NCBI GenBank assembly: GCA_023374025.1
Contig: SIJG01000001.1
Coordinates: forward strand, 4,512,893 to 4,576,892
DNA: 64,000 nt
From: Heterodera schachtii
Lineage: Eukaryota > Nematoda > Chromadorea > Rhabditida > Heteroderidae
Reading direction: 5' to 3'
Part shown: in pieces, positions 1-11,755 of the stretch
Layout: every line of letters begins with the position of its first letter
How positions within the stretch are numbered: position 1 is the first letter of the stretch
The notes under the pieces: generated by a model
Told to the model about the DNA's origin: nothing
Seen by the model: only the letters and a program-made list of their open reading frames with translations
Databases searched by the model: none
Made by a program: the position numbers and the translations under genes

Positions 1-384
1 GAATTTCAAAAGGACTAAAAATTTTAGTGTATGGGAAAAAGAAATTTCAAGTTTCTGTACAGGATTGAGTTTTTAAGTTTTCCAACGATAGAGGAATTTT
101 TCAAGACCAATCCGGTGATACCCAATATCAGGGCACAAATAAAATCCTATAATAAAGCTGCGAGGTCACACCACCCAGTTCTAACAGGGGAATTTAGTAC
201 CAGGGGACCCCCTTACGCGTCCGTAATTAGGCTCCTCACGACGTGGGAGGGAAGGGATGGTAATGGATGTCTTGGGAGGTCTCCCCTGCGGGGATCGATT
301 GGCCATGTCTCTCAAACGCTTCCCGACTGACTCCGACTGAACTCTCTGGCTGACTCCCCATTGCCTTTTAAGTTCCCCATGATT
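1..384. other. No gene recognised at the window start
   Basis: Short open frames exist here but none has a recognisable motif or a supported splice structure. The stretch ends at the left boundary of the inverted-repeat element that begins at 385. Confidence 0.4.
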
Positions 385-1256
385 GGTGCGACATTTGAGG
401 ATTGACATTTGAGGACCCGACATTTGCGGATTTCCCCGACATTTGAGGACCCAACATTTAAGGACATACACAATTTCAGAAAAAAATAATTTAAAATTTA
501 TTTTATACCATTCGAACAAAGAAAAGGCCTTTTCCAAGGGCCAACGGGAACGAATATAAAGCTATTCGTTATTTGGATCATCCAAGTTTTCAAAATCTTA
601 TGCGCATAAGTAGATATTGCAAGATCTGAGATTCCGGGACCTGTTCTATAGACGATCTTGTCTCTGTATGTTTTTTTCCGTTCTCGAATTCTTATCCCCT
701 GAGTTGGGTCAACTCAAACAGCCGCAGCTTATCGGCTTCAACCCGCTCTCCTTTCTTCCGAACAATAATAACTCTGATATTCAAAAGTATTATAAATTCA
801 TTCGTTGTTTGGATTTGTGGTCCTAATCAATTCCATGTGTTAATGGAAAAAAGGGGGATCTTTCAGCATTACAAAAAACACATGTTCGGTGTAAATTTGT
901 AGTTAATCTTTTATTATTTTGACTTATGCAACTTTCGAAAATAATCAAAGATTGACAACGGCTTCCCAGCATTTGATGCAATTTATATCGTGTTCAATTG
1001 CTTTTGGTCTGAGCAAATTGACTTCTGGGATGATTTATAAATAACGAAGAAAGGAAGGGACTGCTAAGCTCCGGACTATTGAAATATTAGGTTGTCCTTG
1101 ACGACTTTTTGACACATTTGTCGTTGGCCCTTGGGAAAGGCTTATTCTTTTTATAATGATATAAAATAAATTTTAATTTTTTTTTCTTCTGAAATTGTGT
1201 ATGTCCTCAAATGTCGGGTCCTCAAATGTCAAATCCTCAAATGTCAAGTAGCCGCC
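385..1256. mobile_element. Inverted-repeat element with ACATTTGAGG word ends
   Basis: The left end (385-540) repeats the word ACATTTGAGG about five times with small variants. The right end (1125-1250) carries the same word inverted (CCTCAAATGT), and the inner arms, around CTTTTCCAAGGGCCAAC and GGCCCTTGGGAAAGG, also pair. Ends read GGTGCG and CGCC. The flanking 8-mers CCATGATT (377-384) and CCACGGAT (1257-1264) match at 6 of 8 positions, so the target duplication is degraded. No transposase frame is visible inside. Confidence 0.7.
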
Positions 1257-1456
1257 CCACGGATGGGAGTAATCAATCGGAGTAATAAATAGGCGTGGAA
1301 AAAGCCATTTCCGGTCCCGGCCTTACACCTCCGGCCCTCGAAAAGATCATCCCTGGTCGTTTAAAAATTTATAAATTCGATCGAAGCCCTCAAACTTTTT
1401 TTTGTCTTCATTTTACGAAATTTTTTTGAGTTAAGCCTAGACTAAATTTCACTTAC

Positions 1457-1778
1457 AGTTTGCCTCCATTAACTTCGACCTAGCTTCTTTGTTCTCCCAC
1501 AGTTTAACCATTGCTGTACCCCCAATTAGCATCTCCAGCAATGCAATCGCGCCACTCTTGTGCCGTACTGTATCCGATATACCGTTTCGCACTGTGCCCG
1601 TCACTCGGTTGACTACAAAGCCCCAATGGGAACTTCGGAGTACTGTACGCATTGAGGACAAAGTTTCTTCGCGAGTGTTTAAAAAACATTCGGTGGGCGA
1701 CCGCCAATCTGTGAATGGGAAGTTCCTCTTATTGACCAGATAGGCCACATAGGCAATTTGGTAACAAATGATGCGGAA
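1457..1778 (-). pseudogene. Inverted, truncated paralogue of the 2865-3426 exon
   Basis: On the minus strand this encodes about 105 residues that align closely with the C-terminal half of the exon at 2865-3426. Shared blocks include FRIICYQIAYV, WRSPTECFL, REETLSSMRT, SDTVR, LIGGTA and KLWENKEAR, ending at the same MEANCK followed by a GTAAGTG splice donor. Homology begins abruptly near 1778 and no 5' half is present. The fragment faces the other copy about 1.1 kb away, an inverted partial duplication. The frame is open, so it could be a live internal exon, but no partner exons were found. The family is not recognised. Confidence 0.6.
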
Positions 1779-1895
1779 AGTTCAAATATTGCCAAAATCC
1801 AATATGTATGTAATAAATTTATGAAAACACTTTCCAACTAATAATAATTACATTCATTAGCCATAATTGTTTTGTTTAATTTTCAATTATTAAAG

Positions 1896-2535
1896 ATGAG
1901 TCGGACTTGATCAGCTGCTACCAACATTTGATGTTGGCTGATCGGCCAATTTCAAGCCGTGATAAAAAATTGTTGGAGGTGAACACCGTATATTACCAAC
2001 TTAAATCACTGATCAACCAACTCTTATCAACCATAAAACAAACAAAAAAGGGTGTGACAATTGATATTGAAATAATGGCCCAAAAAACGCTTCTCTTGGG
2101 AAAACCCGAAAATTTTGAGGAAAAAATTGTGAAAATTTGCTATTTAAAAAGTTTTTGGGCGTATGTCATTTCAAATCGCAATTTATACAATGGAAGCGAA
2201 AGTTGGAGAACATATTTAACATATAACTTTGCTGGAAAAGTGAGTTTTTCAATTAAATTTTGAAAAAAAAACGAGTTAGGACAATGCCAAACGTTTAGCT
2301 AAAAGTGCCATTCTCCACTGAAGAAGAACAAAAATGGGACAATTCCATTTGCGAGGAAATGGAAAATGTTTTAGAAATTTTTCAAGGTTTCTTAAAGTCA
2401 CCAACATTTGAAGGGACGCAGGAATTTGTACTGAATAATTTATTGGAGAAGAACAAGAAATTTGTTAATTTTACAAATGATAATTTTGGCAAAATGCCAA
2501 TTTTTAAAAAATATGGTAAATTTTTGAAGGAGTAA
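1896..2535 (+). CDS. Unidentified two-exon gene or gene 3' part
   Basis: Exon 1 (1896-2239) follows TTAAAG and ends AAA|GTGAGT. Exon 2 (2299-2535) follows GTTTAG, continues in phase as LKVPFSTEEEQKWD and ends at a TAA. Together they give about 190 residues, rich in Lys, Glu and aromatic residues and predicted helical, with no signal peptide or membrane segment. The start codon is not defined: an in-frame upstream part may lie in an undetected 5' exon. I do not recognise the family. Style and base use resemble the charged helical ORFs at 4130 and 5323, so these may be a local lineage-specific group (inference). Confidence 0.5.
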
Positions 2536-2864
2536 ATAGAGAGACATATAGAGCTAGGAAAATTGAATTTCTTATTCTAGTTTTTAAATTTTTGTGACAG
2601 GCCCTTTTAAGCACTTAACCATCAGAGGGAGGAGGGGGGGGGGGGAGGAATGATAAGTTCTGCAAAATTTAGCATTGTTTTTTTTGACAATTTTTGCAAC
2701 CACCAGCATTTCCTCGCTATAAATTTTTATTTGATTTTTTGATTTTTTTGCCAAAAGCCTTCATTTCTGCGTTACTCGTCCAAATGTTTTTTCTTGTCTA
2801 ACGCTCATTTCTGGGACTTAATTTATTGTCGATTATCACAAGCTTCAAACCCAGTTTTTTTTAG
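2536..2864. other. Gene-free spacer with a G-run
   Basis: The spacer holds a GA-rich stretch with a run of about 12 G near 2632-2645 and AT-rich filler. No exon is supported. A polypyrimidine acceptor at 2858-2864 opens the next exon. Confidence 0.4.
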
Positions 2865-3860
2865 CAAAATTTGGTGACTTCCACGAAATGGACCGTTTTC
2901 TATTTGGCTTTGTTTTCCTCCACCGATTCGGAAACGACTTTTCAAGCAGAGATATTTCTCGGCCTCAAATTGATGGATACGCTCATAGACCAAACTGAGA
3001 AAGTGGTGCTTAACCCTGCCAATTTCAACGAAATTATTACAACACGGGCCAAATTGCGTGCCATGATGGCGGTGCAATTGCACTTTTGGGATGCGGACAA
3101 ATTCCGCATCATTTGTTACCAAATTGCCTATGTGACCTATCTGGTCCAAAAGAGGAGGATCCCATTCACAGTTTGGCGATCGCCCACAGAATGTTTTTTA
3201 ATGGATCGCGAGGAAACTTTGTCCTCAATGCGTACACTACTCCAACCTTCCCATTTGAACTTTGTGATCAGCCAATTGAATGGCGGCCCTGTGGGAGACA
3301 GTATATCGGATACGGTACGGCAAAAGCGTGGCGCGCTTGCATTGCTGGAGAAGCTGATTGGGGGTACAGCACTGATTAAGCTGTGGGAGAACAAAGAAGC
3401 CAGGGCGAAGTTAATGGAGGCAAATTGTAAGTGAAAGATAATGATAGAAGATATAAAAAAAAGCATACTGGGTCCTACAGTAGATGATGAAATAAGTATT
3501 TTATTGGGGCCTGTAATGGGAAAAAATGGCATCTAAATACCTAATTTTTCATTTTCATTTTTCCTCGACAAAAAACGCCTGGTGGATCATTATGTCAGCG
3601 CTTTGTTAAGTGCCAACATTTCGGCTGATTCCGATGATTGGATGCGCCGCGACATAAAATCGGCTGATCTGTTCGTTTGGGCACAATGGTTCCAATCACA
3701 CATTGAGAAGCAGCACAAGGGAAAATCTCGGCATTCCTTACACCGGGACTACGTTTGGATGTATTTACGCATTGCGTACGACATGTACGAAATTGGGACG
3801 GAGAAAAGCGAATTTGAACACACTTTTACCAAGCTGGAAGCAATGACGAGAAGTAATTAG
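2865..3860 (+). CDS. Unidentified nematode-type gene, two exons (5' incomplete)
   Basis: Exon 1 (2865-3426) follows a TTTTTTTTAG acceptor and gives about 187 residues. It has a helical N-terminal part, the blocks WRSPTECFL and REETLSSMR, and ends GCAAAT T|GTAAGTG. A second coding stretch (about 3568-3860) reads RLVDHYVSALLSANI onward through WMRRDIKSADLFVWAQWF and ends at TAG. It is clearly coding-like, but no canonical AG precedes it: the likely site reads CCTCGA where CCTCAG would be expected, so the junction may be damaged. A diverged inverted copy of exon 1 sits at 1457-1778. I do not recognise the fold. No membrane segment is evident. Confidence 0.5.
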
Positions 3861-4129
3861 CGGGGATTAATTGGATTTATTACGACGATTGAGAAACTTT
3901 TTCGAAACCTTTTCGAAAATTCGGTTTTCTCAAGCCATCCCTGACAAATTTGGTCGGCGAATTTCATCCCTATTCCGAGCAATTCTGAGCTGAAAATTTA
4001 CTGGTGGAAAAGTCTTGGCATAGTGACTAATAGTTCGAAATTCAAATTTTTGAGCTGACTAATACGGTCGAAATTAATTAGACTTATTATTAAATGGACT
4101 AAATTAACACTCAGAAATAATCAAATTAG

Positions 4130-4443
4130 TCACTTCTGCTGGCGATAGTCGAGGTTCGCTGATGGGTAAATTGCGCGAGAAATGGGATGAAATAATTACG
4201 GAAGTTTTTCCTGGGAGCAATTTGGAATTGGAAGAATCGGTGGAAAAACAAATGGATATAACGGAATTTATGCAACAGCTTCATCACAGTATGATAAGAG
4301 AACTTTGGCAAAATTTTCATAAATCCGATGCAAAGGTTCAAAGAAAATTTGAAATTATAATAAAAGGTAAACAAAAAGTGGGCCAATTTCGAAATTTTTT
4401 TTGGAAATATGGAAGCAAAAACTTAAATGAAAAAATGAATTAA
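4130..4443 (+). CDS. Unidentified charged helical ORF/exon
   Basis: The frame opens after an ATTAG acceptor at 4125-4129 with TSAGDSRGSLMGKLREKW and runs to TAA at 4441. An ATG at 4162 could be the start. The roughly 100 residues are Lys/Glu rich and look helical (EESVEKQMDITEFMQQLHH). No known domain is recognised. It lies between two other orphan coding stretches and could be a middle or last exon of either. Confidence 0.4.
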
Positions 4444-4572
4444 AAAATTACTATTTTCAAGTTAAATTTATGTTAAAAGTGACAAAATTCTTTTCAAAAA
4501 TTGTTATTTATGGGTTTATTTTCAATATGTTTGCCAAAGCAAAGTTTATTCAGGATTAAGAGAGAGTAAAAA

Positions 4573-4905
4573 TTGTCGGAACAATTTGACCAGTTTTTGA
4601 ACAAGGAACAGATTAGAGAAATTTTCCAATTTGTTGGCATTCCGTTCGAGGAAAAAGAATTTGAAAATACTGATCAAAAAATGACAGTTCCATCAGATGA
4701 TCAAACGGAAACGGAAAAGGGCAAAGATCAGCAAAAGAAAAAGCGAAGGAAAAACCGACGGAAGAAAAATGAACAAAAATTGGGAATGATAGAAGAAAAT
4801 GAAAGTGAAAAGGGTGAGGAGAAAACGGAAAGCAAAAGTGAAGAAAAAGGAAAGAGTGAAAAAGAAAGTGACGAAAAATGGACGAAAAAAGGGAAAGAAA
4901 AATGA
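4573..4905 (+). CDS. Lys/Glu-rich ORF (KEKE-like tail)
   Basis: The first 40 residues are ordinary protein (SEQFDQFLNKEQIREIFQF), after which the frame passes into a Lys/Glu/Ser-rich low-complexity tail, ending at TGA in 4903-4905. The tail is the coding face of the purine-rich tract at 4725-5240, which continues in other frames past this stop. Either the tract has expanded and broken a longer KEKE-type reading frame or the stop is genuine. There is no ATG near the start, so this is probably an exon. Family not recognised. Confidence 0.35.
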   Translation: MSEQFDQFLNKEQIREIFQFVGIPFEEKEFENTDQKMTVPSDDQTETEKGKDQQKKKRRKNRRKKNEQKLGMIEENESEKGEEKTESKSEEKGKSEKESDEKWTKKGKEK

Positions 4906-5240
4906 GACAAGAGAAGAAAAAGAAGAGGAAAAGGAAGAAAAAGAGAGAAAAGAGACAAAAGAAAAATGGAGGAAGAGGAAAATATAAAAAGTGAAAAAGA
5001 AAGTGACGAAAATGGACGAAAATAGGGGAAGAAAAAGAGGAAAAGGAAGAAAAGAAGAGGAAAAGGAAGAAAAAGCAGAAAAATGGAGGAAACGGAAAGA
5101 GAATTAATAAAAAGAAAGAAAGAAATTGAAAAAAGTGAAGAGAAACCGGAAAAAATAACGAAAAAAAGAAAAAGTGGAGGAAAAAGGAAAATTGGAAAAA
5201 GAAAGCTTAAATTGCAAATTGAAAAAGAAAAAATCAAAAC
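4725..5240. repeat. Purine-rich GAAAAAG tract
   Basis: About 500 bp is almost purely A and G on the plus strand, with loose repeats of GAAAAAGGAAGAAAAAGAG. It overlaps the end of the preceding ORF and stops before the next one. It is a low-complexity expansion. Confidence 0.8.
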
Positions 5241-5322
5241 ACAAGCAAAGAATTGCTAAAAACAAAAGGTTTATTTAATGGGCTTTAATTGAAATTAAAT
5301 TAAATTAAATTTATTAATTAAG

Positions 5323-5900
5323 AATTTGATGATGAAAATTCATTTTTGGAGTGTATAAAAATTATTTTATGGGAACGGAAAAAGCGGAAAATGCAATCAT
5401 TTGGGTTGACATCATGGTCAATTGCCAACGAAATAGAAGACAAATTAAAAGTTGTTGAACAAATTGGAAAATTGAATTTTGTAAATTATGATTTTATGGA
5501 CGGAAAATTATTGGAAAATTTAAAAGAAAAATGGCAAAAAATAAAAGAAGATGAAAATTATGAAAAATTAAAACGAAAAATGTTCAAATTTTTAAATGAA
5601 ATTTTAATTCATTCCGAAATGAGAGGACACTTTATTCAGAATTGTGAAGAAACAGAGAAAAATGAAAACCAAAAATTATTGGGCAGAATTCATCAAAAAA
5701 ATTTGGCAAATGCCATGAAAATGGACGAATTTAAGCAAAAATGGCACGTAATGACCAGTGGAGATAAAGAAGAAAAATTAAACAATTTATTTAAAAATAA
5801 TATTTTTATTATCTCGAAATTGGAAAAATTTGCAATTAATGCGCAAAAAATGATGGCACAGATTGAAATTGGTGCCATAAATTGGAAATATTTAAATTAA
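5323..5900 (+). CDS. Unidentified helical protein exon upstream of poly(A) polymerase
   Basis: The frame opens after TTAATTAAG and reads EFDDENSFLECIKIILWE, then about 180 Lys/Glu/Asn-rich residues to a TAA at 5898. Internal ATGs exist at codon 16 and later. Long amphipathic stretches suggest coiled coil, with no signal peptide or membrane segment. The stop lies 37 bp before the TTTTTAG that precedes the poly(A) polymerase start, so this is either a separate tightly packed upstream gene (possibly co-transcribed, inference) or its degenerate neighbour. I do not recognise the family. Confidence 0.45.
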
Positions 5901-5956
5901 AATAATAATTAACAATTTAAATTAAATTATTTTTAGACCAAAAATTATTAAACCAA

Positions 5957-8900
5957 ATGATGGCCAATGGTTTAACAAGTGAATTCGCCGGTTGCTTAAG
6001 CCCCTCCTTCCCGAAAATTTCGCAGCAATTAATTCGCGACGAATTCGACGAACAAAACTCCCAAAAAGTAATTGGCATAAATTAGCAAATTCATTTATTT
6101 AATTGACAACATTTAGCTTGAACAATTTGTGGAGGAAAGGGCAATTAACGGTCAAACGGCGGATGGAATTTCGCGTAAAAAGCGCGACAAACGAATCAAA
6201 GCGTTGGTTGGCACAATCAAAGGAATGGCGGCAAAATGGGTGAGAAAATGAAAATGGGAGAAGAAAATGTTTTATTCTTTGACTAAAAGAGCTTGGCCTA
6301 GACCTGGACCCAATTTTCCTGGATTTTTGTCCAGGAATTCCAGGTAAAACATGTAATCAAATCCAGGTCCAGCCTTTTTCAAAATGCCGAGCTCTCGAGA
6401 TAAGTAATTCTTTTTTCATAAAATTCCTTGGTTCCTTTTGGTTTTCAAAATTTTGCGTGAAAACCCGATAAAACAAGGGTTGTCATTTACATTATTAAAT
6501 TAATTTTTGGTGTTAAATCTCATCTTTTTAGTCAACCGATAAGGCCAAACTTTTAATTTCCGGTTCGTTTATGTTCGGATTGAATACAACTGATTCTGAC
6601 ATTGATTTGATTTGTGTTGTGCCGGGAAATGTGATCAAAAAGGAACACTTTTTGGGTGAACAAAACGAAATTTGTGTTGAGAAAAAATGCCAAAACGGAG
6701 AAGAAGGCGAAAAGCAAAATTTGTCAACACCAAAAGCATTTTATTGTCACTTATGTGAAGTAAATAATTTTTAAGATAATTTAAAGAATTATATTTATGT
6801 AATTTAATAAAATTGTGAAAAATGCGGAGGTAAAAATTAAATAAAATGAATTTTAAAATTATAATATGCAAAAACGAAACAAGAAAAGAAATTTTGCAAA
6901 TTCCAAAGGATCGTCCAAAATTTTAAAGCCCAATTTTATAAAATCATCTTTATCTCCATAAAAATGCTAAATTGAAATAAGTTTCTGTTATCCGAAGCTC
7001 TAAATAATAATAATAATAAATATAAAAATGAAAATGAAAATGAAATATAAAATTTTAATTTCTAAATAATTTTTCATAAAATTTGTCAGAATGAAAAGGT
7101 CATTGACCTGCTAAAAATTGGTCACGGCCAATTAATGATGCTTAAATTCACTTTTGATGGCTTCGATTTCGACATTTCATTCGTGGCAATTCCAAAATTG
7201 GAAACATTGGAACACCGAATAACGGACAGAACACTAAGAAATTATTTAACTAAATTTGATATTGAAAATGTTGAACACCGACAGATGATTCGCGTTTTGA
7301 CAAGTATTTATTTTTAATATTTAAATTAATTAATTATTTATTTATTTTTTAATGATGCTAATTAATTAACATTTTAATTAGGTTATCTTTCAAATGTCCA
7401 CATTATAAAATTGATGGACGAAACCCAGAAAAAAACCTTTATTCCCAGTTGTGACATAAGCGATGGAAAAATGAAAGAAAAGGGAAGAAATTATGAAAAT
7501 TTGCGTTTTTTGATTTTGGCATTGAAATTATGGGCAAAAGGTATTAATTATTTAATTGCTATTTTTATTCCTTAAATATTTTTTTGTCTTTTATTCTCAG
7601 CCAATTTCATTTACTCCAACAAATTCGGCTTTTTGAATGGCGTCATTTTGACAATTATGGCATCAAAAATTGCGCTAATTTACCCAAATTCGTCTTTGCA
7701 TTTTTTGCTTTGCAAATTTTTTTTAATTTACGCAGCGAGGTTATTATAATTATATAAAAATTATGGATTTGGGCTATCAGCTAAAAATCCCAATTTTAAT
7801 TTTTAATTATATTTGGAGAGCTAATTATTTATATAATATGCATAGGAAATAATTTTTTTCCAACCATATAATTGCAATAAATTGAAACGATTTTCGAGTG
7901 TATTATTTTTTACTCAAAAACTTTAATCAAAAAGTGGCCAAATTTTTTTATTGATACATTCGATGACCCTAAATGTGTCTCTATTAGATTGCAAAATTCA
8001 AAAAAATTTCTTTAAAACTTTCAAAAATTTATTAAAATCTTTGTAAACTTTTTGAGTAACGCGCATTTTGATGTTTAAATGATCCAGCAATTATTATTTC
8101 TTAGCAAAATTAATTAAATTAATTATTTAATGTTTCCAATTAATCAGACCTTTTGGGCTGCCAATACAACTCGAACAAATCAACGAAAAGTCAAAAGCGA
8201 ATCCATTTTTGACTAAAAATCCCATGGAAAATGAAATCAAAATTTATACGCCAGTTTTTCCTCAACAAAATGCTGCTCGATTGATAACTTATACGAACGC
8301 AAAAATTATACGAAAGGAAATGACTGAAGGTAAAAATAATTATTATAATTAATAACCCAATTTTCATAAATTAATTAGTCAATATTTTTAATTAATAATA
8401 TAAAATAATTAATTGGCTTTTAGCCCTAAACAAACTGATCAATTTTGGCGATCATTTGTTTGATTGGCCATCACTTTTGTCATCAAATACAATTGATTTT
8501 GTTGAAAAGGTAAAAATTCAATAAAAAATAAAATAAATTAATAAATGTTTTTTCAGTATGAAAATTTTATTGTAATAAATTGCATTGGCCATGACAAGAT
8601 TTCTGTACAAAAATTTTGTCAATTTGTTGAAACTCGTATTCGTCTTCAGTTGGCATTTGACATTAGCAACAGAGGAACGACAACGAATTGGCATATTTAT
8701 CCGGCACTGTTCCAAGAAACATGCCAAATCACTCAAAAATTGGAGGAAATTCCAGCTAAAATCAGGTACACATTAACAAAATATTTCTAAAAATTATTGT
8801 GTTTAATTTCGCAATTTTTTTTGCTATTTTTTGACTTCGCCAAACTTTTTCAGCTGCGATTACCACCATTGCAAGGTGTGGCTGATTGGTACTGATCAGC

Positions 8901-9106
8901 AGTTATTTAATTCCAATGAAAAACGACTGATCAATGGAAAATTGCTCAATTTCGATTGGGCCATAAAAAGAGATTTTCTTAAATTTAATGGCAAATTGTC
9001 GAACAAATCCGGCGGAAATGACAATAATGACCAATTCCAAAAGATGGGACTCAATTTGAAGTCCATTTGTGTACCAAATATGGCACATTTGTTGAAAAAC
9101 AATTAG
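5957..9106 (+). CDS. Canonical nuclear poly(A) polymerase
   Basis: This enzyme adds the poly(A) tail to pre-mRNA 3' ends in the nucleus as part of the cleavage and polyadenylation machinery. Ten exons join in phase: 5957-6067, 6117-6239, 6532-6759, 7090-7303, 7382-7540, 7601-7739, 8148-8329, 8424-8509, 8557-8765 and 8854-9106, all GT-AG, giving 567 aa. Order: N-terminal GLTS segment; nucleotidyltransferase motif GSFMFGLNTTDSDID with GS at 89-90 and catalytic D101 and D103; third Asp in FDFDIS at 182; helical domain LALKLWAKANFIYSN; YTPVFPQQN; C-terminal RNA-binding domain (KVWLIGTDQQLF). The stretch between the second and third Asp has an acidic insert (NGEEGEK), and the Ser/Thr- and NLS-rich tail of vertebrate enzymes is missing. 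The ATG at 5957 lies 20 bp after TTATTTTTAG, a plausible trans-splice acceptor or upstream intron end. Intron 6 (7740-8147) holds transposon debris. Confidence 0.93.
7900..8090. repeat. Transposon-core remnant in an intron of the poly(A) polymerase gene
   Basis: The stretch TGATACATTCGATGACCC with CTCTATTAGATTGCAAAAT matches the core found in the elements at 15200-15635 and 27008-27513. TGAGTAACGCGCATTTTGAT resembles the end word of the former. It is a decayed partial copy. Confidence 0.45.
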
Positions 9107-9554
9107 CAGAAAAATAGCTAATTGATTCATTGTTGAAATGTTTTTTTATTTTAATCTAAAAGTTTCTTCAATATATGATCAAAAATAATATGCGACATTT
9201 GTACCTCTAATGAAAAATATTATTTTCGTTTTTAAAGAAATTTTGTATAATTTTAATCAATTATGTGACCTTTATTAATTTTCTTACATAAAACAAAGGC
9301 ACATAACATATAAGCAAATTTATTTAAATTTCAAAATCTTTCCATATAAATTGCCAAATTTAAATTCTGACTCTAATGCACTTTATAACAATATCCAATT
9401 GTCTTTTATGAGTCCAATGGAATTTTTAATTTTTCCAAATTAATTTTGTGTAAAATAGAAAATATGGACGAGAAAAAGCAAAAAAAAAAAAATTTGTAGG
9501 CAACCGCCAAAATATTGATTTTTCAATTTGTTATAAGTTTTCATCAATTTTTAA
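9107..9554. other. 3' flank of poly(A) polymerase, no further gene
   Basis: AT-rich downstream sequence. No exact AATAAA is obvious within the first 100 bp; AAAAATAATATG near 9181 is the closest. No other exon is supported. Confidence 0.4.
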
Positions 9555-9574
9555 GTGAAAAGGAAATTTTTTTT

Positions 9575-10010
9575 TAAAAAGTCTCGGTCTCGACTCGAGA
9601 AAACTCTCGGGTTTTTTGGGTATCTGTCTCGGTCTCAAGTCTCGGGGTCAAGTTCTAATTTGCGGGATCTCGAACGGGATTTTGAATATTTCAAAAAAAT
9701 ACTATTAATAAAAAATCTCCAAAAAAAACAAACAAAATATAACGGGACCCGTCAGTTGGGCGCCGGCACCTTTTTAGCTATAATTTTTTTCTTTGTCTAC
9801 CAAATTCTTATGGCCAGAACAATTCAAAAAACCAGATTTTCCAACATTTTTTGGTCATAAATTTGTTCAAAATTGACGGAATTTTGTAGACTAATAGAGG
9901 ACCTTTAGAGCTTTCGAATGATACCAAAATGTTGGATTTGGTTGACACCGAAAAAAGTTATAGTCCAAAAGGCGGTGCCATCAGGCACAGCCGGAGGAAA
10001 ATCCATATTT
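9575..10010. repeat. CTCGGTCTCGAG word fragment and core remnant
   Basis: 9580-9690 repeats CTCGGTCTC and TCTCGGG in both orientations and resembles 50055-50120. 9840-9965 contains ATAGAGGACC, CTTTCGAATGATACC and GTTGGATTTGGTTGACA, also seen in the element at 27008-27513. It looks like one end and core of a decayed word-type inverted-repeat element. Confidence 0.5.
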
Positions 10011-10112
10011 TAATGAAATTGGATGGCTTTGAGAAAATAATTATCCATTCAAAAAATCATAATTACAATTTTACTATTTAAATTTATCAATTTAAATTTA
10101 TGTAATACTCAC

Positions 10113-10701
10113 TCATTGCGTGGACCTCGAGATAATTCTTTGCTCGATTTTGTATTGAAATATTTGGCACTAAAATTAAGTTCATGCTGATACACCTTGT
10201 TATGAGCTTCTTCCAAATTGAATTCAAAGGCATTTGTCACCATTTTCATTGAATTGCTGATGGTAGGAAAATTGCCATTGTTGTTGAGTTTGTCTGTGAA
10301 ATGGATTAATTATATTATTATTTTTTGCCTTAATAGTTTTTTCCGTGATATTCTGTTGTTATTGTTACCCCTACAAGATCTAATTGAGTCAAATTTCTAA
10401 AAATTTCGCTATATTTTTCAAAAAAAGCAATAGCAATTTTTTGGTGAAATTTTTATAAATGTCAAAAATTTCATAAGATTTCAAATTTTATTCCATCGGC
10501 GCCTGTCGGCATCATTTTAATTAAAAAAGCGCACCGCAATAAATGCGTGTAAAGTGAAAAGCAAAAAAAAAAAGGGTCAACGCCCGGGGGCGGTACCCCA
10601 TCCAATACAAAATCCTAGGACCGTCACTGCTACTGTCCTTTCTTTGTGAATTTCATAAACTTACTTGGCAATTGTGTTTCTCGTTCCTGATCAGTCTCCA
10701 T
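10113..10701 (-). pseudogene. Argonaute-like N-terminal fragment, copy 1
   Basis: The minus strand gives exon 1 (10701-10665) METDQERETQLP with donor A|GTAAGT, and exon 2 (10293-10113) in phase: NKLNNNGNFPTISNSMKM, then VTNAFEFNLEEAHNKVYQHE, LNFSAKYFN, ending RGPRNE with donor GTGAGT. The pattern V-TN-F with a following VYQHELNF strand resembles the N domain of nematode Argonaute proteins (small-RNA guided silencing factors); this assignment is by eye only. No MID, PAZ or PIWI exons follow, so the locus is a 5' fragment carried inside a repeated segment. A diverged second copy lies at 35356-35922. Confidence 0.4.
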
Positions 10702-11573
10702 TTGTGAGCAATAAGCGAAAATATAAATATTCTAAACTTGAAAAAATAAGCTTACGATTAGCATTTTTAAATCACAAATATTTCATTTTTATGTATCAGT
10801 AATAATGGCGGGTGATGAGAAATTAAAGGGTGATGAAAATTAGTTGAACAACAAAAAAAAATTCAGCAATCGGATAATATGAAAACTCAATTTCATTTCA
10901 TTTTCCCAGAAACTGTTCAATAACACGCAAAGAATAAATGTTAAATAAGTGTTTCCTTTCTGCCCAATTTTAATTTTCGTTTATAAATGACAAACCAAGT
11001 TAGTCAAAGTTTTTACTGATTTTCATTAAAATATTTCGAAAAAAATTAAGTAAAATTTGAAATTATAGTATTTTTCTAAGTCGTTTCAGAGACAAAAACA
11101 TTAATTTTTCAGTATTTAACAAACACAATTTCAATAATTTTTCGTTTATTTTTCATCATTTTTACAGTGCATGAAATTTTCTTATTGGTGACAAAAATTT
11201 GAAAAAAAAACAACACACTTAAAATATATATAAATACAAAATTCGACAATTCCCTGGATTGGACGCATCAAAAATATTGAAAAATTTGATTATTAGTTCA
11301 GTTTTTAAGTATTTTGTAATATCATTTACAAAATTCTCGAGAATTCTGGCTAACGCGGAGCGAGTTTGATGGGAATTTGGTGAAATTTTTATTGAAAACA
11401 TGTAATTAAAATAAGAATTTACTTTGATTATACATACATAAAATATTTCCATATTTTTTTCCAAGATATGAACCATCATTCTAAGCACAGAATTCCTTTC
11501 AAATCCATGCCAATATCTGCGCGTCGCTTGCCGTAAATCCATCCCTCTCTTAGAATGACCTTATACGCATTGG

Positions 11574-11755
11574 CTCGTCTCCAAGGGCGTAGGCGGGGGG
11601 GGGGGGCGGGGGGCTGAGGCGGCTAAAGCACCCCCCCCGCGCTTGCTCGTCCCTAAAAAAAGACGCCAAAAAATCATAAAAAAGAAAAGTGTCTCTGCAA
11701 TGGATGGGTTGTGGTGGAGAGAGAGAGAGAGAGAGCGCGGTGGGGTGCGCGAGTG
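11574..11755. repeat. G/C homopolymer runs and GA microsatellite
   Basis: CCAAGGGCGTAGG is followed by a long G-run, GGCTGAGGCGGCTAAAGC and a C-run, forming an inverted G/C pair. A GAGAGA microsatellite lies at 11717-11735. The unit B copy (20255-20420) has a much longer G-run of about 30, as expected for slippage. Confidence 0.75.

Noticed and set aside
4728..5237. 169-residue Ser/Phe/Leu-rich minus-strand frame
   Set aside because: Reverse complement of the purine tract; no motif.
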